Assembly: GCA_910578845.1 (NCBI GenBank)
Contig: CAJTSL010000034.1
Location: forward strand, 1-41,543
Source of the DNA: an uncultured Lachnospiraceae bacterium
Lineage (GTDB): Bacteria > Bacillota > Clostridia > Lachnospirales > Lachnospiraceae
Direction of reading: 5' to 3'
Length of the DNA stretch: 41,543 bases
In this document: positions 33,026 to 41,543 of the stretch, piece after piece
Position numbering within the stretch: position 1 is the first letter of the stretch
Layout of the letters: every line of letters starts with the position of its first letter
The notes under the pieces: model-generated
Database searches by the model: none
Told to the model about the DNA's origin: nothing
What the model saw: only the letters and a program-made list of their open reading frames with translations
Program-made: the position numbers and the translations under genes

Positions 33026-36000
33026 ATGGCGGAAATGAGACAGGAAGCATATCAGCCTATGACATTCGATGCAATTAGGATTGGCCTTGCATCCCCCGAT
33101 AAGATCAGGGAGTGGTCAAGAGGCGAAGTGTTAAAGCCAGAAACAATAAATTACAGAACGCTAAAGCCGGAGAAAGACGGACTATACTGCGAGAAGATTT
33201 TCGGACCCAGCAAAGACTGGGAATGCCATTGCGGCAAATATAAGAAAATCAGGTACAAAGGTGTTGTCTGCGACAGATGTGGCGTAGAAGTAACGAAGGC
33301 GAGCGTCCGTAGAGAGCGTATGGGACATATCGCGCTCGCTGCTCCGGTATCCCATATCTGGTATTTTAAAGGCATTCCGAGCCGTATGGGACTTATCTTG
33401 GACTTATCGCCAAGAGTGCTAGAGAAAGTATTGTATTTCGCAGCTTATATTGTATTGGATGCCGGAGAGACCGATCTGGACTATAAGCAGGTGCTTTCCG
33501 AGAAAGAATACCAGGATGCGAGAGAGAGCTGGGGATCTAGGTTCCGTGTAGGCATGGGAGCGGAAGCCATTAAGGAATTGTTAGAATCGATTGATCTGGA
33601 AAGAGAAGCAGTAGAATTAAAAGAAGAATTAAAAGATTCCAGCGGGCAAAAGAGCGCCCGTATCATTAAGAGGCTGGAAGTTGTGGAAGCGTTCAGGGAA
33701 TCCGGCAATAAACCTGAATGGATGATCATGGATGCCATTCCGGTAATCCCTCCGGATCTGCGCCCGATGGTCCAGCTTGACGGTGGACGTTTTGCGACTT
33801 CCGATTTAAATGACCTCTATAGAAGGATTATCAATAGAAACAACCGTTTGAAGAGGCTCTTAGAGCTTGGCGCGCCGGACATCATTGTCCGCAATGAGAA
33901 AAGGATGCTCCAGGAAGCAGTGGATGCGCTGATTGATAACGGCAGAAGAGGACGTCCGGTAACCGGTCCCGGTAACCGTGCCTTGAAGTCCCTCTCTGAT
34001 ATGTTAAAAGGTAAATCAGGGCGTTTCCGTCAGAACCTCTTAGGAAAACGTGTCGATTATTCAGGGCGTTCCGTTATCGTCGTTGGACCGGAATTAAAGA
34101 TTTACCAATGCGGCTTGCCAAAAGAAATGGCTATTGAGCTATTTAAGCCTTTCGTTATGAAAGAGCTTGTGGCTAGAGGCATTTCCCAGAATATTAAAAA
34201 TGCGAAGAAACTGGTAGAGAGACTTGATACGCAGGTATGGGATGTGCTTGAGGAAGTCATCAGAGAGCACCCGGTTATGTTAAACCGTGCGCCTACCCTG
34301 CATAGATTGGGAATCCAGGCATTTGAGCCGATCCTGGTAGAAGGTAAGGCGATTAAGCTGCACCCGCTCGTATGTACGGCGTTCAATGCCGATTTCGATG
34401 GTGACCAGATGGCAGTGCATCTGCCTCTGTCCGTAGAAGCCCAGGCTGAATGTAGGTTTTTACTTCTTTCTCCCAACAACCTGTTAAAACCTTCGGATGG
34501 TGGGCCGGTAGCCGTTCCTTCACAGGATATGGTGCTTGGCATCTACTATCTGACGCAGGAGAGAGAAGGCGTTGTCGGCGAAGGGAAATACTATAAGAAT
34601 ATTAATGAAGCCATTCTTGCATATGAGAATGGGGAGTGTACGCTGCATAGCAGGATCCATGTCAGAGTACAGAAAGAAACGGCTGATGGCGAGATCATTT
34701 CCGGCATGGAAGAGTCTACGCTTGGGCGTTTCCTCTTCAATGAGATCCTGCCGCAGGATTTAGGGTTTGTTGACAGAAGCAAGCCGGAGAACTTCCTGAA
34801 ACTGGAAGTAGACTTCCATGTTGGCAAGAAACAATTGAAGCAGATATTAGAGAAAGTCATCAATATCCATGGCGCGGTAAAGACAGCCGAAGTTTTGGAC
34901 TTGATTAAATCTACAGGATATCATTATTCGACCAAGGCTGCAATGACCGTATCCATTTCTGACATGACAGTGCCAGCGAGGAAACCGGAGATGCTTGAGA
35001 AAGCGCAGGTTACGGTTGATAAGATCTCACAGAACTTCAGACGTGGATTGATTACGGAAGAAGAAAGATACCGTGCCGTTGTCGAGACATGGAACGAAAC
35101 AGATAAAGAACTGACAGATGTACTGTTAAACGGCCTCGATAAGTATAACAACATCTTTATGATGGCTGATTCCGGCGCCCGTGGCTCTAACCAGCAGATT
35201 AAACAGTTAGCGGGCATGCGTGGATTGATGGCGGATACGACCGGTAGAACGATCGAGCTGCCGATTAAATCCAATTTCCGTGAAGGACTTGACGTTCTGG
35301 AATATTTTATGTCTGCCCATGGCGCGCGTAAAGGACTTTCCGATACGGCTCTCCGTACGGCGGACTCCGGTTACCTGACCAGACGTATGGTTGACGTATC
35401 ACAGGAACTGATTATCCGTGAGATTGACTGTAGCGAAGAACGCGCGGACATTCCGGGCATGTATGTGAAAGCCTTCATGGATGGAAAAGAGACTATCGAA
35501 GGGCTGAAAGACAGAATTACGGGAAGATTCTCCTGTGAAGACATTAAAGATAAAGACGGCAATGTCATTGTCAAGAAAAACCATATGATCACCCCAAGCC
35601 GTGCGGCTAAGATTTTGAATGTAGGCGTGGATGAAAAGGGCGAACCGGTTGAAGAGGTGAAAATCCGTACAATCCTAACCTGTCGCTCCCATAGCGGTAT
35701 CTGTGCGAAATGTTATGGCGCGAACATGGCGACTGGCGAGGCTGTCCAGGTGGGCGAAGCTGTCGGCATCATAGCGGCACAGTCGATTGGAGAGCCGGGT
35801 ACCCAGCTTACTATGCGTACGTTCCATACAGGTGGCGTTGCCGGTGATGATATTACCCAAGGTCTTCCCCGTGTTGAGGAGCTATTTGAGGCACGTAAGC
35901 CGAAGGGCCTTGCGATCATCGCAGAGTTCAGTGGCGTTGCTACGATAAAAGATACCAAGAAGAAACGTGAAGTCGTGATTACGAATGATGAGACTGGAGA

Positions 36001-36778
36001 GTCAAAGACTTACCTGATCCCTTACGGTTCCAGGATTAAGATTATGGATGGCGTAATGCTGGAAGCTGGTGATGAACTGACGGAAGGTAGCGTAAATCCT
36101 CATGACTTACTGAAAATCAAGGGAATCCGCGCCGTACAAGACTATATGCTGCGCGAAGTCCAAAGAGTATATCGTTTACAGGGCGTTGATATTGCGGATA
36201 AGCATATTGAAGTCATTGTACGCCAGATGCTAAAGAAAGTCCGTATAGAAAGCAGCGGTGATACAGAATATCTACCGGGGACATTAGTGGATGTGCTTGA
36301 ATATGAGGATATGAACGAAGCGCTTGCAAAAGAAGGAAAAGAGCCGGCTGATGGCAAACAGATCATGCTTGGTATCACGAAGGCTGCACTGGCGACCAAT
36401 TCCTTCTTATCGGCAGCATCCTTCCAGGAAACAACGAAAGTCCTGACAGAAGCGGCAATCAAAGGAAAAGTTGACCCGCTGATCGGGTTAAAGGAGAATG
36501 TCATTATCGGTAAGCTGATCCCGGCAGGTACTGGTATGAAGAGATACCGCAATACCAAGTTAAGCACGGATGAGAATTTATTAGCTCGTCTTGCCATGGG
36601 CGAAGAAGTCAATATTGACGACGGCTTTGAAGCAGATGATGATGATCTGGAGATCGAGGTATCTGAGGATTTCGATGACGTATCGGATGAATTTGATGAC
36701 GATCTCGTAGACGAGGAAGAAATGGAAGAAGAAATGGACGACGATGTCATTGAAGAAGCAATGGAGATCATTGAATAA
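33026..36778 (+). CDS. rpoC: DNA-directed RNA polymerase subunit beta'
   Basis: 1250 residues, AAAGGAG upstream. The N-terminal zinc site shows CHCGKYKK followed by VCDRCG (first cysteines at 67 and 69). The catalytic magnesium loop NADFDGDQM is at 454-462. The bridge-helix region has MRGLMADTTGRTIELPI, and the second zinc site has CRSHSGICAKCYG. GEPGTQLTMRTFHTGG marks the trigger loop region and SFLSAASFQETTKVLTEAA the C-terminal core. The protein ends in a ~60-residue tail that is almost entirely Asp/Glu, longer than in typical homologues of about 1180-1200 residues. RpoB also has such a tail, so the assembled polymerase carries two acidic tails. Confidence 0.98.
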   Translation: MAEMRQEAYQPMTFDAIRIGLASPDKIREWSRGEVLKPETINYRTLKPEKDGLYCEKIFGPSKDWECHCGKYKKIRYKGVVCDRCGVEVTKASVRRERMGHIALAAPVSHIWYFKGIPSRMGLILDLSPRVLEKVLYFAAYIVLDAGETDLDYKQVLSEKEYQDARESWGSRFRVGMGAEAIKELLESIDLEREAVELKEELKDSSGQKSARIIKRLEVVEAFRESGNKPEWMIMDAIPVIPPDLRPMVQLDGGRFATSDLNDLYRRIINRNNRLKRLLELGAPDIIVRNEKRMLQEAVDALIDNGRRGRPVTGPGNRALKSLSDMLKGKSGRFRQNLLGKRVDYSGRSVIVVGPELKIYQCGLPKEMAIELFKPFVMKELVARGISQNIKNAKKLVERLDTQVWDVLEEVIREHPVMLNRAPTLHRLGIQAFEPILVEGKAIKLHPLVCTAFNADFDGDQMAVHLPLSVEAQAECRFLLLSPNNLLKPSDGGPVAVPSQDMVLGIYYLTQEREGVVGEGKYYKNINEAILAYENGECTLHSRIHVRVQKETADGEIISGMEESTLGRFLFNEILPQDLGFVDRSKPENFLKLEVDFHVGKKQLKQILEKVINIHGAVKTAEVLDLIKSTGYHYSTKAAMTVSISDMTVPARKPEMLEKAQVTVDKISQNFRRGLITEEERYRAVVETWNETDKELTDVLLNGLDKYNNIFMMADSGARGSNQQIKQLAGMRGLMADTTGRTIELPIKSNFREGLDVLEYFMSAHGARKGLSDTALRTADSGYLTRRMVDVSQELIIREIDCSEERADIPGMYVKAFMDGKETIEGLKDRITGRFSCEDIKDKDGNVIVKKNHMITPSRAAKILNVGVDEKGEPVEEVKIRTILTCRSHSGICAKCYGANMATGEAVQVGEAVGIIAAQSIGEPGTQLTMRTFHTGGVAGDDITQGLPRVEELFEARKPKGLAIIAEFSGVATIKDTKKKREVVITNDETGESKTYLIPYGSRIKIMDGVMLEAGDELTEGSVNPHDLLKIKGIRAVQDYMLREVQRVYRLQGVDIADKHIEVIVRQMLKKVRIESSGDTEYLPGTLVDVLEYEDMNEALAKEGKEPADGKQIMLGITKAALATNSFLSAASFQETTKVLTEAAIKGKVDPLIGLKENVIIGKLIPAGTGMKRYRNTKLSTDENLLARLAMGEEVNIDDGFEADDDDLEIEVSEDFDDVSDEFDDDLVDEEEMEEEMDDDVIEEAMEIIE

Positions 36779-36832
36779 AGGGAGTACTTTCCATTGCCTT
36801 GCTGCCATCGCAGCCGGAAAAGCATTGGCCAG

Positions 36833-36888
36833 GACATGAAAATAGCTCTTGCGTATAAGCGCGTCAGGGAAAGAGATGTTTTCATGTC
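36833..36888 (+). promoter_or_regulatory. Long hairpin in the rpoC-rpsL interval
   Basis: GACATGAAAA (36833-36842) pairs perfectly with TTTTCATGTC (36879-36888); inside, CTCTT (36846-36850) pairs with AAGAG (36871-36875). No T-run follows, so it is not a classical terminator. It may be an RNA-processing site or a 3' end stabiliser of the rpoBC message. Nothing else is visible in the 303-base interval apart from the rpsL promoter. Confidence 0.6.
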
Positions 36889-36973
36889 TAGGCGTGCCTT
36901 TGCCAAAATGAAACGTTAGATGAGAAAATAATGGGTAAAGGCATAAAAGACCATAAAAAATGAAAAAAATGTA

Positions 36974-37002
36974 TTGACAACGCATTTGCGGGCAAGTATA
37001 CT
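36974..37002 (+). promoter_or_regulatory. Sigma-A promoter of the str operon (rpsL)
   Basis: Consensus TTGACA (36974-36979), a 17-base spacer and TATACT (36997-37002), with an ~75-base leader before rpsL. Confidence 0.9.
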
Positions 37003-37081
37003 AACATAGTGTGCACGTGGATGCGTTTTTTAGTGTGCATAAAAAATTTATACGTATTGAAAGATACAGGAGGTGAAAAGA

Positions 37082-37501
37082 ATGCCAACATTTAATCAGT
37101 TAGTCAGAAAGGGACGTCAGACATCTGTTAAGAAGTCAACCGCACCTGCTTTGCTGAAAGGATACAACTCTCTTCATAAAGCGGTAACAGATACAGCTTC
37201 TCCTCAGAAGAGAGGTGTCTGCACGGCTGTTAAGACAGCAACTCCTAAAAAACCTAACTCAGCGCTTAGAAAAATTGCCAGAGTACGTCTTTCCAACGGG
37301 ATTGAAGTAACAAGCTACATTCCGGGAGAAGGCCATAACTTGCAGGAGCATAGCGTTGTTCTGATTAGAGGCGGAAGGGTAAAAGACTTACCCGGTACAA
37401 GATACCATATCATCAGAGGTACGCTTGATACAGCAGGTGTCGCTAACAGAAAACAGGCACGTTCCAAATACGGCGCTAAGAGACCTAAAGCTGCAAAATA
37501 A
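37082..37501 (+). CDS. rpsL: 30S ribosomal protein S12
   Basis: 139 residues from ATG 37082; CAGGAGGTG precedes it, and a GTG at 37073 in frame is part of that site. The family pattern is MPTFNQLVRKGR, PQKRGVCTAVKTATPKKPNSALRK, RVRLSNGIEVTSYIPGEGHNLQEHS and GGRVKDLPGTRYH. The two lysines where streptomycin-resistance changes usually arise (in TPKKPNS and GRVKDLPG) are the wild-type residues. S12 is part of the decoding centre. First gene of the str operon. Confidence 0.98.
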   Translation: MPTFNQLVRKGRQTSVKKSTAPALLKGYNSLHKAVTDTASPQKRGVCTAVKTATPKKPNSALRKIARVRLSNGIEVTSYIPGEGHNLQEHSVVLIRGGRVKDLPGTRYHIIRGTLDTAGVANRKQARSKYGAKRPKAAK

Positions 37502-37800
37502 GAGAAGTAGATTTATTTTGGAAGTGGGCTTTGGCAGATCGCTCTATGATAACTTCAGTATAATTGCCTAAGAAATTGACTGGGTAAAGAAGCTAAGTTT
37601 CGGAGAGCAGATTGTAAAAGAGCTTAGGTTGTAGAAATTAGGACCACAAACAGAACTAATTTAGTGTTGGGATTCTTATAGAATATAGAAAACCGCACGA
37701 ACACATTGAATTAGAGGACACATGTGAGTACCGATGATTTATTGAGCGCAGTATGCCTAAGAAGAGCATTGCTGCAAATATTAATAAGGAGGGAAGAACC
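37502..37800 (+). promoter_or_regulatory. Long rpsL-rpsG intergenic region with stem-loops, possible S7 control site
   Basis: The interval holds no gene. Visible pairings are AAATTAG (37635-37641) with CTAATTT (37656-37662), and ATTCT with AGAAT at about 37672-37684. In E. coli the S7 repressor binds the rpsL-rpsG interval, so a similar role is possible here; the sequence itself does not show the known E. coli site. A weak promoter-like pair, TTAGTG, 17 bases, TATAGA, is seen near 37661-37689. Confidence 0.4.
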
Positions 37801-38271
37801 GTGCCACGTAAAGGACATGTTGCAAAAAGAGATGTATTAGCAGACCCTTTATACAACAATAAGGTTGTCACAAAGCTGGTCAACAATATCATGTTGGACG
37901 GTAAGAAAGGCATCGCACAGAAAATTGTATATGGGGCATTTGCAAGAGTTGAAGAAAAAACCGGAAAGCCGGCGTTAGAAGTATTCGAAGAGGCAATGAA
38001 TAACATCATGCCTGTTCTTGAGGTAAAAGCAAGACGTATCGGCGGCGCTACCTATCAGGTACCGATTGAAGTCCGTCCGGATAGAAGGCAGGCGTTGGGT
38101 CTTCGCTGGCTGACAATGTTTTCTCGTAAAAGAGGAGAGAAGACAATGCAGGAGAGACTGGCGAACGAAATCATGGACGCAGCCAACAATACCGGTGCAG
38201 CCGTGAAGAGAAAAGAAGATATGCATAAGATGGCGGAAGCAAACAAAGCATTTGCACATTATCGCTTCTAA
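37801..38271 (+). CDS. rpsG: 30S ribosomal protein S7
   Basis: 156 residues, the standard length, from a GTG start at 37801 preceded by AAGGAGGG. The frame is open back to an ATG at 37753, but the extra residues are not part of S7 and the start PRKGHVAKRDVLADPLYNNK is exactly that of the family. Later landmarks are VTKLVNNIMLDGKKGIAQ, RRIGGATYQVPIEV, RRQALGLRWL and KRKEDMHKMAEANKAFAHYR. S7 nucleates assembly of the 30S head and lies near the exit site for tRNA and mRNA. Confidence 0.97.
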   Translation: MPRKGHVAKRDVLADPLYNNKVVTKLVNNIMLDGKKGIAQKIVYGAFARVEEKTGKPALEVFEEAMNNIMPVLEVKARRIGGATYQVPIEVRPDRRQALGLRWLTMFSRKRGEKTMQERLANEIMDAANNTGAAVKRKEDMHKMAEANKAFAHYRF

Positions 38272-38334
38272 AGGGCAAAAAGATATACCAGGCCAGTTTA
38301 GAATGTTGGCCAAGAAAAACTATAGTTTTGCCCA

Positions 38335-38359
38335 GAAGAAGTTCCTTTGGAACTTCTTC
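38335..38359 (+). promoter_or_regulatory. Perfect 11-base-pair hairpin before fusA
   Basis: GAAGAAGTTCC (38335-38345), loop TTT, GGAACTTCTTC (38349-38359). It is followed by AAAAAA, not T, so it is not a rightward terminator, and ends 14 bases before the fusA AGGAGG. It could affect ribosome access or mark an RNase processing point between rpsG and fusA. Confidence 0.65.
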
Positions 38360-38386
38360 AAAAAAGATTAACAGGAGGAAAAAACC

Positions 38387-40504
38387 TTGGCTGGAAGAGA
38401 ATATCCATTAGACAGAACCAGAAATATAGGTATTATGGCGCATATTGATGCCGGTAAAACGACATTGACAGAGCGTATCCTTTATTATACTGGCGTAAAC
38501 TATAAGATTGGTGATACTCATGAAGGTACTGCTACCATGGACTGGATGGAGCAGGAACAGGAAAGAGGCATCACGATTACATCAGCCGCGACAACGTGTC
38601 ACTGGACTTTGGAAGAAAAATGCAAGCCAAAGCCAGGCGCGCTAGAGCATCGTATTAATATTATTGATACGCCTGGGCACGTTGACTTTACTGTTGAGGT
38701 TGAACGCTCGCTCCGCGTACTGGATGGCGCTGTCGGCGTATTCTGTGCAAAAGGCGGTGTTGAACCACAGTCAGAAAATGTATGGCGTCAGGCTGATACC
38801 TACAATGTACCGAGAATGGCATTTATCAATAAGATGGATATCTTAGGTGCTGATTTCTACGGTGCAGTAGACCAGATCAGAAACCGATTAGGTAAAAACG
38901 CGATCATCTTACAGATTCCGATCGGAAAAGAAGATGAATTCAAAGGAATTATCGACTTATTTGAAATGAAAGCCTATATCTATAACGATGATAAAGGCGA
39001 GAGCATTGATATTGTCGATGTTCCGGAAGATATGAAAGACCAGGCTGACTTATACCGTGATGAGTTATTGGAAAAAGTCTGTGAACTGGATGATGATTTA
39101 ACAATGATGTACTTGGAGGGAGAAGAACCTCCGGTAGAAGATATGAAGAAGGCACTGCGCCTTGCTACGTGCGAATGCCGTGCGATTCCTGTCTGCTGTG
39201 GTTCCGCATATAGGAACAGAGGCGTACAGAAACTCTTGGATGCTATTCTGGAGTATATGCCGGCACCGACAGACATTCCTGCTATCAAAGGAACTGATCT
39301 GGATGGCAATGAGATCGAGAGACATTCATCTGATGATGAACCGTTTGCTGCTCTTGCATTTAAGATTATGGCAGATCCTTTCGTTGGAAAGCTTGCGTTC
39401 TTCAGAGTATATTCAGGTACGATGAACTCCGGTTCCTATGTGCTGAATGCGACGAAGGACAAAAAAGAACGTGTTGGGCGTATCTTGCAGATGCATGCTA
39501 ACAAGAGAGCGGAATTGGATAAAGTATATTCTGGTGATATTGCAGCGGCGGTTGGATTCAAAATTACCACGACAGGTGATACGATCTGTGATGAGCAGCA
39601 TCCGGTCATCCTGGAATCCATGGAATTCCCGGAGCCGGTTATTGAACTGGCAATCGAGCCAAAGACAAAAGCTGGACAGGGCAAGATGGGTGAAGCGTTA
39701 GCAAAACTTGCTGAAGAAGACCCGACTTTCCGTGCGCATACTGATCATGAGACAGGCCAGACAATCATCGCAGGTATGGGCGAGCTTCATTTGGAGATCA
39801 TTGTGGACCGTTTACTCCGTGAATTCAAAGTAGAGGCTAATGTCGGCGCACCGCAGGTTGCTTACAAAGAGACATTTACTAAGCCAATCGACCAGGAATA
39901 CAAATACGCGAAGCAATCAGGTGGACGTGGACAATATGGACACTGTAAAGTTAAATTTGAGCCTATGGATCCGAACGGAGAAGAGACATTCAAGTACGAA
40001 TCTACTGTTGTAGGCGGTGCGATCCCGAAAGAATATATCCCCGCTGTCGGCGAAGGTATCGAAGAAGCAGCCAAAGCAGGTATTCTCGGTGGATTCCCGG
40101 TATTGGGCGTGCATGCGAATGTTTATGATGGATCTTACCATGAAGTCGATTCTTCTGAAATGGCATTCCACATTGCAGGTTCCATGTGCTTTAAAGAAGC
40201 TATGAAAAAAGCGAATCCGGTATTACTAGAGCCTATTATGAAGGTCGAGGTAACTATGCCAGAAGAATACATGGGCGATGTAATCGGTGATATTAACTCC
40301 CGACGCGGCCATATCGAAGGCATGGAAGATATCGGCGGTGGCAAGATGGTAAAAGGCTATGTGCCGCTTGCTGAGATGTTCGGATATTCCACCGATTTAC
40401 GTTCTAAAACACAGGGACGTGGCAACTACTCGATGTTCTTTGAAAAATATGAGCAAGTGCCTAAGAGCGTACAAGAAAAAGTGTTGGCAGCAAAATCTAA
40501 ATAA
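38387..40504 (+). CDS. fusA: Translation elongation factor G
   Basis: 705 residues with a TTG start at 38387 behind ACAGGAGG; the N-terminus AGREYPLDRTRNIGIMAHID is the family start, so TTG is well supported. The GTPase domain shows AHIDAGKTT at 18-26, GITITSAATT, DTPGHVDF and NKMD. Domains II-V follow with FAALAFKIMADPFVGKL, GMGELHLEI, RGQYGHCKVKFEP and the end FGYSTDLRSKTQGRGNYSMFFEKYEQVP. EF-G moves tRNA and mRNA on the ribosome after peptide transfer. It is read with rpsG, and a further promoter for tuf lies just after its stop. Confidence 0.98.
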   Translation: MAGREYPLDRTRNIGIMAHIDAGKTTLTERILYYTGVNYKIGDTHEGTATMDWMEQEQERGITITSAATTCHWTLEEKCKPKPGALEHRINIIDTPGHVDFTVEVERSLRVLDGAVGVFCAKGGVEPQSENVWRQADTYNVPRMAFINKMDILGADFYGAVDQIRNRLGKNAIILQIPIGKEDEFKGIIDLFEMKAYIYNDDKGESIDIVDVPEDMKDQADLYRDELLEKVCELDDDLTMMYLEGEEPPVEDMKKALRLATCECRAIPVCCGSAYRNRGVQKLLDAILEYMPAPTDIPAIKGTDLDGNEIERHSSDDEPFAALAFKIMADPFVGKLAFFRVYSGTMNSGSYVLNATKDKKERVGRILQMHANKRAELDKVYSGDIAAAVGFKITTTGDTICDEQHPVILESMEFPEPVIELAIEPKTKAGQGKMGEALAKLAEEDPTFRAHTDHETGQTIIAGMGELHLEIIVDRLLREFKVEANVGAPQVAYKETFTKPIDQEYKYAKQSGGRGQYGHCKVKFEPMDPNGEETFKYESTVVGGAIPKEYIPAVGEGIEEAAKAGILGGFPVLGVHANVYDGSYHEVDSSEMAFHIAGSMCFKEAMKKANPVLLEPIMKVEVTMPEEYMGDVIGDINSRRGHIEGMEDIGGGKMVKGYVPLAEMFGYSTDLRSKTQGRGNYSMFFEKYEQVPKSVQEKVLAAKSK

Positions 40505-40507
40505 TGC

Positions 40508-40536
40508 TTGAAAATATTGCCAATCTTTAATATAAT
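40508..40536 (+). promoter_or_regulatory. Sigma-A promoter for tuf
   Basis: TTGAAA (40508-40513), a 17-base spacer, consensus TATAAT (40531-40536), between fusA and tuf. The inverted pair ATCTTT and AAAGAT surrounds the -10. Confidence 0.75.
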
Positions 40537-40608
40537 CAAAGATAGTGGATTAGAAAATCAAAACTATAGTAGGTTAGAAACAAAATCAATTTAAGGAGGA
40601 CTTTAGAA

Positions 40609-41543
40609 ATGGCTAAAGCTAAATTTGAAAGAAACAAACCCCATTGTAATATTGGTACCATTGGTCACGTTGATCATGGTAAAACAACATTGACAGCAGC
40701 TATCACAAAGGTACTTTCCGAAAGAGTAGCAGGTAACACAGCTACAGATTTCGAGAATATCGATAAAGCTCCAGAAGAAAGAGAAAGAGGTATTACAATT
40801 TCTACAGCTCACGTTGAGTATGAGACAGATAAGAGACATTATGCTCACGTTGACTGCCCTGGACATGCTGACTATGTAAAGAACATGATCACAGGTGCTG
40901 CACAGATGGATGGCGCTATCCTTGTTGTAGCTGCTACTGATGGTGTTATGGCGCAGACAAAGGAGCATATCCTTCTGTCCCGTCAGGTAGGCGTACCTTA
41001 TATCGTAGTATTCATGAACAAATGTGATATGGTTGACGATCCTGAGCTTCTTGAGCTGGTTGAGATGGAAATCACAGAGCAGCTTGAAGAGTATGAGTTC
41101 ACAGATTGCCCGATCATCAAAGGTTCCGCTTTGAAAGCTCTTGAAGATCCTAACGGAGAATGGGGCGATAAGATCATGGAACTGATGAGCACAGTTGATG
41201 ATTATATTCCGGATCCACAGCGTGATACAGATAAACCGTTCTTAATGCCTGTTGAGGACGTATTCTCTATCACAGGCCGTGGTACTGTTGCTACTGGTAG
41301 AGTTGAGCGTGGTACGCTTCATATGTCTGATGATGTTGAAATCGTTGGCGTTAAAGAAGAGACACAGAAATCTGTTGTAACAGGTATTGAAATGTTCCGT
41401 AAACTGCTTGACGAGGCTCAGGCTGGTGATAACATCGGTGTTCTGCTTCGTGGTATCCAGAGAACAGACATCGAAAGAGGTCAGGTTCTTGCAAAACCAG
41501 GTTCTGTAACATGCCACAAAAAATTTACCGCTCAGGTATACGT
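40609..41543 (+). CDS. tuf: Translation elongation factor Tu (3' end cut by window end)
   Basis: 311 complete codons are visible from ATG 40609 (AAGGAGG upstream) and the frame runs off the window; full EF-Tu is about 397 residues. The GTPase domain has GHVDHGKTT starting at 19, the switch I region ERERGITISTAHVEYE, DCPGHADYVKNMITGAAQMDGAILVV and NKCD. The usual ADGPMPQT segment is TDGVMAQT here, a variant. Domain 2 has FSITGRGTVATGRVERG and DNIGVLLRG. EF-Tu delivers aminoacyl-tRNA to the ribosome. It has its own promoter after fusA. Confidence 0.98.
   Translation, partial: MAKAKFERNKPHCNIGTIGHVDHGKTTLTAAITKVLSERVAGNTATDFENIDKAPEERERGITISTAHVEYETDKRHYAHVDCPGHADYVKNMITGAAQMDGAILVVAATDGVMAQTKEHILLSRQVGVPYIVVFMNKCDMVDDPELLELVEMEITEQLEEYEFTDCPIIKGSALKALEDPNGEWGDKIMELMSTVDDYIPDPQRDTDKPFLMPVEDVFSITGRGTVATGRVERGTLHMSDDVEIVGVKEETQKSVVTGIEMFRKLLDEAQAGDNIGVLLRGIQRTDIERGQVLAKPGSVTCHKKFTAQVY

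Noticed and set aside
36142..36906. Long Ser-rich frame on the minus strand opposite the end of rpoC
   Set aside because: It is the shadow of the acidic Asp/Glu tail of RpoC: complementary GAx/GTC codons read as Ser and Ile; no ribosome site.
37753..37800. In-frame ATG 16 codons upstream of the rpsG GTG
   Set aside because: The extra residues are not part of S7, and AAGGAGGG is placed correctly for the GTG at 37801.
38335..38365. Hairpin before fusA considered as a rightward terminator
   Set aside because: It is followed by a run of A, not T, on the coding strand, and fusA must be transcribed from upstream.

Overview
The window looks like a chromosomal segment of a low-to-mid GC, flagellated Gram-positive bacterium of the Bacillota, class Clostridia, most likely Lachnospiraceae. 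The support is the rpmG-secE-nusG-rplKA / rplJL / rpoBC / rpsL-rpsG-fusA-tuf order, strong AGGAGG ribosome sites, TTGACA/TATAAT promoters, acidic tails on both large RNA polymerase subunits, and a flagellar-type gene pair with a sigma-28 promoter. Genus cannot be fixed by reading alone.

Left part (1-18.3 kb, accessory). The 3' end of an IS110-type transposase is followed by a leftward cobalamin-type radical SAM gene. A rightward glycan-assembly locus then runs from about 3.0 to 14.3 kb: a small unknown protein, asparagine synthetase B, a small membrane-anchored Rossmann protein, three family-2 glycosyltransferases, a second radical SAM enzyme, a DUF4422 protein and an NAD-dependent sugar epimerase/dehydratase. 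Two leftward paralogous glycosyltransferase-TPR genes, a small XRE-type regulator and UDP-galactopyranose mutase complete it. Seven proteins carry the same kind of small Rossmann module with a Y/W-G-x-G signature, fused to quite different catalytic domains. Several genes also carry low-complexity in-frame inserts, two of them made of tandem repeats, and a roughly 285-bp palindromic repeat element lies between the DUF4422 and epimerase genes. I infer a surface or flagellin glycosylation locus.

Middle part (18.3-22.4 kb). An acyl-CoA carboxyltransferase with its own promoter is followed by two leftward genes: a FliD-like flagellar hook-associated protein and a FlxA-like coiled-coil protein. The latter is preceded by a near-consensus sigma-28 promoter.

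Right part (22.5 kb to the end, core). This is the translation/transcription superoperon: rpmG, secE, nusG, rplK and rplA (with an L1-site mimic in the leader); a terminator; then two non-ribosomal genes, a polytopic membrane protein and a CapA-like protein, inserted between rplA and rplJ. It continues with the L10 leader with attenuator, rplJ, rplL, a terminator, rpoB, rpoC, rpsL, rpsG, fusA, and tuf, which is cut by the window end. Promoters are visible before rpmG, rplJ, rpoB, rpsL and tuf. No tRNA, rRNA or CRISPR array was seen.
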